Of a stretch of DNA of 64,000 nucleotides, positions 56,698-64,000 are shown piece by piece. The notes under the pieces are model-generated. The model had not been told where the DNA came from, searched no databases, and saw only the letters and a list, made by a program, of their open reading frames with translations. The translations under genes and the position numbers were made by a program. The stretch's first letter is position 1. The number at the start of each line of letters is the position of its first letter. The DNA comes from Arenicellales bacterium (GTDB lineage Bacteria > Pseudomonadota > Gammaproteobacteria > Arenicellales > JAJDZL01): positions 3,162,001-3,226,000 of the forward strand of contig OY282380.1 in assembly GCA_958295885.1 (NCBI GenBank), read 5' to 3'.

Positions 56698-58445
56698 TGT
56701 TTTTAACTCGACTGGAAATCGAAAATTTTAAAGGCATACAGAGTCGCCAAACGATTGAAATACGTCCACTAACGATGCTTTTCGGACCAAATAGCGCAGG
56801 CAAAAGCACGGTTCTGCAAGCACTGCACTATCTGCGTGAGATTTTAGAACGCGGAAATATCGATCCGGACCTAACTATCTCCGGCGGGTCGATCGATTTA
56901 GGTGGATTTTCTACTTTAGTGAATAGACGAAAGCTCGATCAAACCATTTCGATTAAAGTTACGGTGGACTTGTCTGACGAAATCAATGAATTTAATTTTT
57001 CAAGTATTCAAAAATACTTCCCACTCAATTTCGATTTCACGGACAATGAACTTGACTTCATCGGACTGCCGGTCAGATATATCATTGGTGATCGCGAAAA
57101 ATCCAATTTTGACACATTAATTAAAGAAACCGCAGTTTCAGTTAATGTTAAGTGGAGTGAGGAATACGAGGCTCCAATTGTCGAATGTTTAGAAGTTGAA
57201 CTAAACGGAGAGTCAGTCGCGTCTATAGTTTCACGACCTCCTGATGAGATGTGTGCAGAGATAACAAAATTCAATTTCGCACATCCGTTATTGCAACCTG
57301 TTGAACCTTACGTAGAAGATGTCAAACATTCATCAGATTATTCATCTCAAAACTTAGTTTCACCACTTTTGAATGAACTGATTTTTTTTAAACACACAGT
57401 AACCGACAAAGCATTTTTCTATACATCAACTAGAAACTTGCGAATCGGAGTGAAGAAAGGTAAGGGGTGGACTCTCCCGGACTTGGATAGAGAACTTCAA
57501 CTTTTAGATATAGCTATTGGCACAGATGCAATTTTAGAAGTCAAAGAACGACTAAATATTGGGTTTCAAGAATATTTAGCAAGAGTTAAAGATCTCCACT
57601 GTTTGCTTTCTGAGATAGTATTAAGTCCAGTTAGGTTGACTCGCGACTACCTGTCTCAACTGACCTATATTGGACCTCTCCGTGAAGTTCCTACTCGAAA
57701 TTTTAAACCTCAAGTAACACCAGATGAATCTCGTTGGGCGACTGGAATTTCAGCATGGGATAAACTCTATCGCAGCGGACGTTTGGTACACCAAGTAAAT
57801 GAGTGGATGTCTGACGAAAAAAGACTACGTACCAAGTGTAAACTTGAACGAACAGAATTTAAAAAAATTTTCGTTTCCAGTGAGCTGGATCGGTTGTTAG
57901 AGAGTGGAGACGACGGAATTAATTTTGCTGAAGTGCAAGATTTATACATAAATTTAGCGACACACACGGAACTGAAGGTGCGCGACCTTCAAACCGATCT
58001 GCTTTTGGCACCTTCTGATGTGGGTATTGGAATTTCTCAAATGATTCCAATTGTCGTGGGCGCCATTAATGTGCAGGGCGGTGTATTGGCAATTGAACAA
58101 CCAGAATTGCATGTTCACCCAAGCATACAGGTGGGGATGGGAGATCTTTTTATTTTTGCCACTCAAAATTATGCTAATTTACTGACTGGACACGGAACAA
58201 CATTAATTATAGAAACACACAGCGAGCACATCATCTTACGCGTTTTACGTAGAATTAGAGAAACGAAAGAAAACGAGTTACCATCATACGTAAAAGAATT
58301 CAGTGCAGAAAATCTGTCTGTCATATTCGTAGAAATGGGGAAAAATGGGGTTGAATTCAGCCAGCTACGCGTTGATGAAGAAGGCGATTTTATCGATCAA
58401 TGGCCACAAGGCTTCTTTGAAGAAAGAATAGAGGAACTTTTCTAG
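56697..58445 (+). CDS. AAA15/DUF3696-type ATPase
   Basis: A 582-residue ABC-class ATPase. Walker A is GPNSAGKS at 30-37 after the opening LTRLEIENFKGIQ. SDVGIGISQMIPIVVGA is the signature region, GVLAIEQPELHVHPSIQ is Walker B with the H-P segment of OLD-like ATPases, and TLIIETHSEHIILRVLRRI is the H-loop. The C-terminus DEEGDFIDQWPQGFFEERIEELF is the DUF3696 motif. The ATG overlaps the hsdS TGA (TGATG) with AAGGAG upstream. Such ATPases usually sense and trigger a partner effector, here most likely the next gene, whose start overlaps its stop. No TOPRIM nuclease domain is present. Confidence 0.88.
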   Translation: MFLTRLEIENFKGIQSRQTIEIRPLTMLFGPNSAGKSTVLQALHYLREILERGNIDPDLTISGGSIDLGGFSTLVNRRKLDQTISIKVTVDLSDEINEFNFSSIQKYFPLNFDFTDNELDFIGLPVRYIIGDREKSNFDTLIKETAVSVNVKWSEEYEAPIVECLEVELNGESVASIVSRPPDEMCAEITKFNFAHPLLQPVEPYVEDVKHSSDYSSQNLVSPLLNELIFFKHTVTDKAFFYTSTRNLRIGVKKGKGWTLPDLDRELQLLDIAIGTDAILEVKERLNIGFQEYLARVKDLHCLLSEIVLSPVRLTRDYLSQLTYIGPLREVPTRNFKPQVTPDESRWATGISAWDKLYRSGRLVHQVNEWMSDEKRLRTKCKLERTEFKKIFVSSELDRLLESGDDGINFAEVQDLYINLATHTELKVRDLQTDLLLAPSDVGIGISQMIPIVVGAINVQGGVLAIEQPELHVHPSIQVGMGDLFIFATQNYANLLTGHGTTLIIETHSEHIILRVLRRIRETKENELPSYVKEFSAENLSVIFVEMGKNGVEFSQLRVDEEGDFIDQWPQGFFEERIEELF

Positions 58446-59383
58446 TGCATTATGAATATGCAGTGGAACCAGAGGCATTAGTATCAAACTGGCAAAACTT
58501 TCGATACACAATCGATAAGTTTGGTTATGATCGGGGACGGCTGATTTCGAAATTCCCCAAGCGATGGCTCAAGTTAGTGTACGGTTTGGCATCGCAGAAT
58601 TTTTCAGATTTGGAGAGAAAACGTCTTGAAATTGCATTGCAAGACGCTGGTGTAAACAAAATCGCCAATTTTTCCCGTCAATACGACTCAAATCTGAATA
58701 CTTGGCTTGAAAATGCAATAGCATCACACAGCGAAAGACCTTTCCGCGCAATAATCGCTCAGAAATCTGAAGGCGATGACGATTCTGTTTTGTGTGTAAA
58801 TGATATATATGAACAGCACCCATTGATAGCAGTAAATAAAGGACAAATTATTCCTCGTGACGTAGAATCGCTTGCATCTGCCATGACGCCTATGCTCCGC
58901 ACCTGTAGCAAGATTCTTATTGTTGACCCGTTCTTTGATGCTCAAAATCGGTGGTATCAAACAATGATTCATAAGCTACTTAGTATTGTTAGAGATATAA
59001 ACCCTAAAAATGCAATTTTTGAAATCCACTACCGAAGGAACAAAAGGAAGTGTCGAAATTGTAATAAAAAATGGATAAAGGAATCAAAATTCATATTCAA
59101 GAAAGTCGTTCCAAATGGTATTGGATTAGACATTTACTGCTGGGCAGAGAAAGAAAACGGTGAAGATTTCCATGCACGATATCTATTGACAGAGAAAGGC
59201 GGCATCAGCGTTGATGCAGGATTTGGTGCTCCTGTCGGCGATAGTCAGACAACGGATTTACATCTGATGGATTACGGTCTTTCACAGAAACGTCTAAAAT
59301 CATTTTCACGAGAAGCGACCGACTACAAGCTAATTCCTCCAATCCTCCTAGTTTCAGCAAATGGAGAAGTCAGTTCAGTTTGA
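58445..59383 (+). CDS. Putative PLD-like effector coupled to the ATPase
   Basis: The GTG start overlaps the TAG of the ATPase (TAGTG), so translation is coupled. The 312 residues show a helical N-terminal part, then a segment KILIVDPFFDAQNRWYQ (Asp161) and, 80 residues later, DFHARYLLTEKGGISVDAGFG (His243, Arg245). This pair resembles the phospholipase D-like fold of MIT C-terminal type domains, in which H-x-(K/R) and a distant acidic residue form the site. Between them lies KCRNCNKK, a single CxxC. A nuclease or lipase role is inferred. It is the last gene of the M-S-ATPase operon and takes the place where hsdR would be expected. Confidence 0.65.
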   Translation: MHYEYAVEPEALVSNWQNFRYTIDKFGYDRGRLISKFPKRWLKLVYGLASQNFSDLERKRLEIALQDAGVNKIANFSRQYDSNLNTWLENAIASHSERPFRAIIAQKSEGDDDSVLCVNDIYEQHPLIAVNKGQIIPRDVESLASAMTPMLRTCSKILIVDPFFDAQNRWYQTMIHKLLSIVRDINPKNAIFEIHYRRNKRKCRNCNKKWIKESKFIFKKVVPNGIGLDIYCWAEKENGEDFHARYLLTEKGGISVDAGFGAPVGDSQTTDLHLMDYGLSQKRLKSFSREATDYKLIPPILLVSANGEVSSV

Positions 59384-59472
59384 GACTTTAAGCTGAAGTG
59401 TGTCCAAACTAGTTCTTGTTGATGAACTAGAGTGTATTCTTGACTTGGTTTGAGGTTCGCTCCAACACCAAA

Positions 59473-59745
59473 ATGCACTCTGTCTTCGCGACTACTCAAC
59501 CAAAGAAAGGTCGGATGAGCATTGCCGAAAAGGAGCAGGATCAGCATCCGGCGGTGGAATCGGCAATTCATCATTTGTAGCAGCGCGGATTGGACCGGGT
59601 TCGCACTCTCGGCAAAGAAGACTTTGCGCGGACGGTGCTACTAGCGGTCTTGGCTGCAAACTGTCATCGGTTCGGCGCACTGCTCAGGAAAGCAATTAAA
59701 AAAAACGCGGACGGGCAGCCTGAGCCCGTCCGGCAGGTCACGTAG
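59473..59745 (+). pseudogene. DDE transposase C-terminal fragment (ISNCY-like)
   Basis: The frame reads MHSVFATTQPKKGRMSIAEK then QHPAVESAIHHL, a TAG at 59578, and QRGLDRVRTLGKEDFARTVL with LAVLAANCHRFGALLRKAI. This is the conserved C-terminus of a transposase group usually listed as ISNCY, where HPAVESAI(N/H)xLExRGLDRVR is a hallmark. The TAG replaces the Glu codon after HHL. The rest of the gene is absent. Confidence 0.7.
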
Positions 59746-60049
59746 GCAGCTCTTTCGAAAGTGGAGTCATAGGGATGACTGTACCCGCAATCGGCGATTC
59801 CGCTGCGATGCAGTATCAACCCCTAAAATTTCCGTCCGAACTGCCCAAAACAGTGTCGTTAGCAAATTTTAGAACTGAAACTATTGATCTAGTGCACCTC
59901 AATTTTTCTGAAAATCAGCTTTTTCGGACAGGCACAATTAACTTGCTTGAGCATTCTTCTGGTGTTGTGTAATGCTCTCGCTGCGGATTCGTTTGGTCGG
60001 CTCAATTTTCGTTGTTGTTTTAATTGTCCCCATTGTCTGCCACAAGCTT
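59746..60049. other. Gap without supported gene
   Basis: A plus frame at 59775-59972 is open but shows no family resemblance and no ribosome binding site. The stretch separates the ISNCY-like scrap from the decayed Clp-fold protease. Confidence 0.35.
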
Positions 60050-60995
60050 TTATTGCGTCTTTTCAGCATCGTTTCCAAATTCGGCCCATTCTGCATGTCT
60101 ATTTTCCGTGTCATACTTTCTCCCTTCCTCAGCTATGTTAATGTGGTTGACGTCCTCAACTGGCAATTCGTCAGATAGGAACACAAATCTTGTCTTTTGT
60201 TTATCCTCAGTAATAGGCCGGCGTGCTCGAATACCTAGTTTTTCCGCTAAAACTACTTCGATTTCACTTGGTTCTCGAACATTGTTAAATAATATTGTCG
60301 CTTCCCCCCGGTCGATAACGAATCCGTGAGACGGATAATCTGAAATTATCGCGTTAAGTGCCAACGGATCAATATTTGCTCCTTCATTGAGCATTCGCGT
60401 GCCATAAAAGGTGGTGATGGACATCGCTCTTCCTGCTTTGCCTAAATGCAGTGGGTCCACTTAGCCATACAGCGGCGCGAACAAGCCGGTAGTCATCGTT
60501 GTGGCAACCTCCGTTGCTGTTTTTAAAGTAATTGAACCTTGGCTTCCCGCTTTGATGCTTAACAAGAAATTCTCAAAGGTTTCTAGAGCCTTTTTTGCAA
60601 AGCTGTCAATGTGTTCATGACAATAAGTCCTGATTCCTTTTTCCAAAAGTTGTCCTTCTTGGACATTTGTACGTCAAGAGGCCCAAGTTCTCCATGATCG
60701 GACATAATCAGTTTGTGCGCACCAGTAGCAACAAGAGTGCCTGCACTCTTACAATAACCAGATACATATAAAAAAAGCGACCGTACTTTGTCTGAAGACA
60801 TATCGCTATTCGATATGCCGAATTGGCATCACCGCCATTTGTCAGAAGTATGAATAGTACGTATTTACGCTTACGTCTCTTAATGCAATTCTCTATTTAT
60901 TCCATGTCCAAAGGACGATGGATTGGGCCTCCAAAGCAAATTACATCGGCGTCAATTCTTTCAGCAACTAGGTTCACCACTTCAGAAACAGACAT
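60050..60995 (-). pseudogene. Serine dehydrogenase-type Clp-fold protease, decayed
   Basis: Minus-strand pieces match SDH-type Clp-fold (SppA-like) proteases in order: MSVSEVVNLVAERIDADVIC and FGGPIHRPLDME, a TAA, IENCIKRRKRKYVLFILLTN with GGDANSAYRIA, then in another frame FLYVSGYCKSAGTLVATGAH (serine loop region) and MSDHGELGPLDVQMSKKD. These are followed by SFAKKALETFENFLLSIKAG, GLFAPLYG, a stop, and VDPLHLGKAGRAMSITTFYG to the tail. At least two stops and two frameshifts are present. Intact relatives are membrane-associated serine hydrolases of unknown substrate, often found in islands. Confidence 0.75.
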
Positions 60996-61559
60996 ATTTT
61001 CAAAATTCTGGTCAGTCGTTTTCAAGTTCTTTCTCTATTAATAATGCATTCATTCGTTGACCATGCAAGTGTGGCATAGCCTTACATGCGAACTTCCAAT
61101 TTTTAGTCCATTGCCACAGCATCTGATTTGTTATTGCAACCACAATTTTTCAAAGTTAAACAATCAACAGGTTAGTAATCTTAGTGATCCTATTACCATG
61201 ATGAGAGCACATCCATTTATTCAATTGTTTGAATTTCAACATTTTACTGTTGAATGTAGCGGTCATCAATAAAGATTTCAAGTTTCAAATTGGTTTTTTC
61301 ATAACGAACCTCGTCCAGCCAAGATACAGATAGTCAGTAATTCCCGATGTTTTAGTTGTCTCTATCGGCAGTTTTTCGATGCAATCTCCCAAAATCCGCG
61401 ATCGAAATAATTTGAAGTTTTGTAACTACTCCCCCCTGTACCATTTATACAGGTACTATATTTCTGCCACTTGTTGTATCTTTTTTGATGATTTGAGGCA
61501 AATTCGCTTTGTACGAAGTGAAAAGCGAATTTGCTATGCGTAAATTTTACCTACTGTAT
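60996..61559. other. AT-rich gap without supported gene
   Basis: The gap holds only short frames. CCTGTA (61435-61440) and TACAGG (61448-61453) form a small hairpin next to GTAACTACTCCCCCC, a string also seen beside the C-run at 51991-52012, which may mark ends of a lost element. Confidence 0.35.
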
Positions 61560-62015
61560 TGATAATTTTGTTGGAGTGGATAGATCATCTAAGACCAGGC
61601 GAACGATCGAGAGCAACCTTTCCATGAACTGTGTCTTTGAACACCTAGGGCGGATTCGTGCCTGGATGGGGAACTCGCCGAAAACACTCATGCGAAATCT
61701 GTGTCTTAGAACACCTGTACAGGTCCGCAGTGACGGCGAGGATGCCCTCATCTAGGTCGAGTATAAATCAAATCACAATGGAGTCACATGATGTCAGAAA
61801 ATTCTACTTATTTTGTCGGCATTGACTGGGGACGAAAGTTCCATCAGTTCTGTGTCCTTGACCACGACGGTCAAGTAGTCGCACAACGCACTTGCCAACA
61901 CCTGGCCGAGCCGGTCCGTCAGATGGCGCTGTGGCTGTTGCAGCAGGTCGATCACCAGGTCGAGCATCTGAAGATCGGCTTGGAAGTTCCAACCGGTTGT
62001 TGTACTCCTAATTAG
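61560..62015 (+). mobile_element. IS110 element stub: non-coding end plus transposase N-terminus
   Basis: The transposase stub starts at ATG 61791 (or 61788). The ~200 bp before it are GC-richer than the surroundings, contain the repeated string GTGTCTT(T/A)GAACACCT at 61630-61645 and 61700-61715, and have no gene. In IS110-type (not IS1111-type) elements the guide RNA is encoded there. The element is cut at about 62015, where the group II intron 3' end begins. Confidence 0.5.
61788..62015 (+). pseudogene. IS110-family transposase, N-terminal stub
   Basis: The frame encodes SENSTYFVGIDWGRKFHQFC, VLDHDGQVVAQRTCQHLAEP and LLQQVDHQVEHLKIGLEVPTG, the first RuvC-like strands of an IS110-family transposase with Asp in GIDWG. 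It ends after about 70 residues at the junction with intron sequence. A 66-bp piece of the same subtype lies at 19088-19153. Confidence 0.8.
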
Positions 62016-62020
62016 TCCGT

Positions 62021-62149
62021 TGCCTTTTGCTCGGGTTGTGCGCTCGATTTGTGTCTTTTGAGCGAAACTGTTGCATGAGGAACCCAGTGCGTCAATCGCG
62101 CACGCTGGGGTCTGTGAGGGGTGGGGCATGGTAACATCCCCACCTACTC
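62021..62149 (+). ncRNA. Group II intron 3' end (domains V-VI), copy B
   Basis: This 129-bp segment is nearly identical to 20142-20270, with only a few substitutions. Domain V spans about 62077-62115 and domain VI about 62116-62149, ending CCTACTC. The remainder of the intron is absent. It is joined directly to the IS110 stub on its left and to island sequence on its right. Confidence 0.75.
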
Positions 62150-62310
62150 GGTAATCAACGATTTAGACCAGGCAGCCGCATGCACTCATTTTCCACACGC
62201 ACCACTTTCGGCAATAACTCGTCCTAGAACAATACATTGTCAAAATCATCGACTAAGTATAATCAGTTCAATTCAACGAGCATGGACTGCACCGCCATTA
62301 GAGTTTTCGA

Positions 62311-63651
62311 ATGATATTAAATGTAAGAATAAAGAATTTTGGCAAGCTAAAAAACGAAGAGGTTTGTATCAATAACTTCACTGTATTTGCTGGTCCAAAC
62401 AACTCCGGAAAGAGTTTTGTATCTAAAATTCTTTATTCAATTATTAAAGCAATGAGAACCAATCATGCGCAGACATACCTTACTCATTTTCTGTCGCGTT
62501 TTGACAAAGAATTGGAATTTATCATGTGGGAAGTAGAATTTGCACCCGTAGATTCGCATGAGAAAAAAGTAGTTGATGAAGTTAAAGAACTACGATCAAT
62601 GATTAAAAAGTGTCCCTACAGAAATATGAATGAACTGACGAAATTCATAAAAATAATTTGCAATCGAATAGACAAAATTCTTCAATTGGTAAAAAAAATT
62701 AATGTATCCGAGGAAAGTCGAATATTTAGTCATTGGGAATCGATTCTAATTAAATTGAGACGGAATCTCGAAAAACATGAGGTAAGCGACATAATTTCAC
62801 TAGGAATGGAGATCGACCTTAATAAAAATTTGAAGGACAATTTCCAAGCAGCTAGAATCTCGCGGCTAGCGAATGACGAATCTTTACCAATTGAAATCAG
62901 CATAGACAAAATTGGAATTTTCCGGTTTTTGAATGGGAACACTAGATCAGATTTACACAAATCTTGGCGGCAGCATGTGTTGCCGTTTTCAAGGCTGATC
63001 TATATGGAATCTCCAATTTACTGGAAGCTTAAGACTGCATTAGAAGAAATTCAACTCGTGCACAGCACCCTTTGGAGTGAGCGAAAACCCATAGTTGGAA
63101 TTCCACAATATTTTTACGATTTAGCCAGTGCATTACGTTATGAATATACTGGAGAAATTGCGTTTCCAGACTTGCACAAAAAGCTAACCAGTGAATCAGT
63201 CTTGGGAGGAAAGCTGGCGATTTCCAAGGACGGTAGATTGTCATTTCAAGAAAACGGTCGTAATTTCTCATTAATGCAAACAGCTACAGGAATTGCAAAT
63301 GTAGGATTTTTGGCTCTATTGATTGAACGCAAGCTTCTAGACAAAAACTCATTCATTTTCATTGATGAACCTGAGGCACACTTGCACCCAGCTTGGCAGG
63401 TGATTATGGCCGATACTCTTTTTGAGTTGGCGGAAAATGGCGTCCATGTTGTTATAGCAACACATAGTATTGACATTCTCAAGTGGTTGGAAGTGCATGC
63501 GAATAAAGATCCCGCCCGTAAAGAGCTTATCTCTTTAAACCAGTTTCCAACGACCGGTGGAATTGTCAATGACAATTTTGACGACGAGATTTCTGCAATA
63601 AAACAGGAATTGATTAAACCTTTCTCTGATTTGTATTTGGAAGGCTTGTGA
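62311..63651 (+). CDS. OLD-like AAA ATPase
   Basis: A 446-residue ABC-class ATPase with Walker A GPNNSGKS at 28-35 (after LNVRIKNFGKLKNEEVCINNF), a lysine-rich helical insertion (about 70-190), QTATGIANVGFLALLIERKLL as signature region, Walker B SFIFIDEPEAHLHPAWQ and H-loop HVVIATHSIDILKWLE. The gene has a very AT-rich composition. Its TGA overlaps the GTG start of the next gene (GTGA), so both are coupled. Two-gene ATPase-plus-partner operons of this kind are common anti-phage modules; the specific system is not recognised. Confidence 0.85.
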   Translation: MILNVRIKNFGKLKNEEVCINNFTVFAGPNNSGKSFVSKILYSIIKAMRTNHAQTYLTHFLSRFDKELEFIMWEVEFAPVDSHEKKVVDEVKELRSMIKKCPYRNMNELTKFIKIICNRIDKILQLVKKINVSEESRIFSHWESILIKLRRNLEKHEVSDIISLGMEIDLNKNLKDNFQAARISRLANDESLPIEISIDKIGIFRFLNGNTRSDLHKSWRQHVLPFSRLIYMESPIYWKLKTALEEIQLVHSTLWSERKPIVGIPQYFYDLASALRYEYTGEIAFPDLHKKLTSESVLGGKLAISKDGRLSFQENGRNFSLMQTATGIANVGFLALLIERKLLDKNSFIFIDEPEAHLHPAWQVIMADTLFELAENGVHVVIATHSIDILKWLEVHANKDPARKELISLNQFPTTGGIVNDNFDDEISAIKQELIKPFSDLYLEGL

Positions 63652-64000
63652 ACAGACTTTCTCGATATTTAGAACCTATCAAGGTTGCAGGTGAATCACT
63701 TGATGACAAATTTGAAGCCTACCGGATGGATAATCACGTAGGCGATAATCAGATGAGAAAAAATGTTGGATTGGGAACTTGTAGCTGCTGTGATTATTTC
63801 ACACTGAATAATCACTCAATATTTTTGATTGAAAAAACAAACCTTACAAAAACCATCAGGAACTATAAGGCTGAATTTGATTATTTACAAGATCATCAAA
63901 AGATTATAAAAATTATCTCTAAACTGATTAAACAGGAAAACTGGATGAAAGTGTATGGATCTATGCTTGTAATTTGCCGTTTGACTCTAAAGTGTAATCA
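63648..64000 (+). CDS. Partner protein of the ATPase, 3' end outside window
   Basis: The GTG at 63648 overlaps the ATPase stop, and the frame is open to the window edge (117 codons). It reads NRLSRYLEPIKVAGESLDDK then FEAYRMDNHVGDNQMRKN, LGTCSCCDYFTLNN and HSIFLIEKTNLTKTIRNYKA. The Asp in CDYF and the Glu-x-Thr segment IFLIEKTNL could be part of a nuclease-like core, but too little is visible. Coupled to an OLD-like ATPase, it is the likely effector of a two-gene defence module. Confidence 0.7.
   Translation, partial: MNRLSRYLEPIKVAGESLDDKFEAYRMDNHVGDNQMRKNVGLGTCSCCDYFTLNNHSIFLIEKTNLTKTIRNYKAEFDYLQDHQKIIKIISKLIKQENWMKVYGSMLVICRLTLKCN

Overview
The window most likely comes from a gammaproteobacterium with an eroding genome. 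The block rlmE-ftsH-glmM, all on the minus strand, is a classic gammaproteobacterial order (E. coli has rlmE-ftsH-folP-glmM), but folP is missing here. Other core genes are a one-subunit class I fumarase, a DUF349 protein, the pstSCAB phosphate importer, a DegP/DegQ-type periplasmic protease, a rhodanese sulfurtransferase and a secreted subtilase with an autotransporter barrel. Between them lie long stretches without intact genes and many broken genes: IS1595, IS1380, IS4, IS110 and ISNCY-like transposases, DruA-like DUF4338, a group II intron, a polyketide synthase, an ATP-grasp enzyme and a Clp-fold protease. The species cannot be named from the sequence.

Layout. 1-2.2 kb: a secreted protein cut by the window edge and an IS1595 relic. 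2.3-6.6 kb: glmM, ftsH, rlmE. 6.7-11.4 kb: a tight minus-strand catabolic cluster (M81/MlrC-like, non-metal M24 hydrolase, class III aminotransferase, maleate isomerase/Asp-Glu racemase family). 12.0-16.0 kb: a two-gene operon of a PHP-SMC (TrlF-type) ATPase and an AlbA_2/GHKL protein, probably for defence. 16.3-22.4 kb: a graveyard of mobile elements around an NYN-domain protein and a HigBA-like toxin-antitoxin pair. The ends of one IS4-type element, a 19-bp inverted repeat, flank 2.6 kb of it. 22.8-25.9 kb: a small membrane protein and an orphan type IV coupling protein with an added C-terminal domain. 26.0-34.8 kb: fumarase, DUF349 and pstSCAB. 35.8-37.2 kb: a tandem duplication carrying two DUF1640-like coiled-coil membrane proteins. 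37.5-39.1 kb: a complete IS1111-type element with perfect subterminal repeats and a candidate guide (bridge/seek) RNA region. 39.8-48.8 kb: autotransporter subtilase, sulfurtransferase, HtrA protease and an exonuclease-BRCT protein.

48.8-64 kb is an AT-richer accessory island. It holds a broken graspetide-type ATP-grasp gene, an intact 58-residue small gene and a membrane protein, then the most interesting locus: a translationally coupled four-gene operon of an HsdM-like methylase, an HsdS-like specificity subunit, a DUF3696-type AAA ATPase and a PLD-like protein, with no HsdR. It ends with an ISNCY-like relic, a decayed serine-dehydrogenase-type Clp-fold protease, an IS110 stub joined to a second copy of the group II intron 3' end, and a second OLD-like AAA ATPase coupled to a partner gene that runs off the window.

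Functionally the intact accessory genes (PHP-SMC/AlbA, HigBA, M-S-ATPase-PLD, AAA plus partner, NYN protein) read as anti-phage or anti-plasmid modules collected at a mobile-element hotspot. These roles are inferred from domains and gene order.
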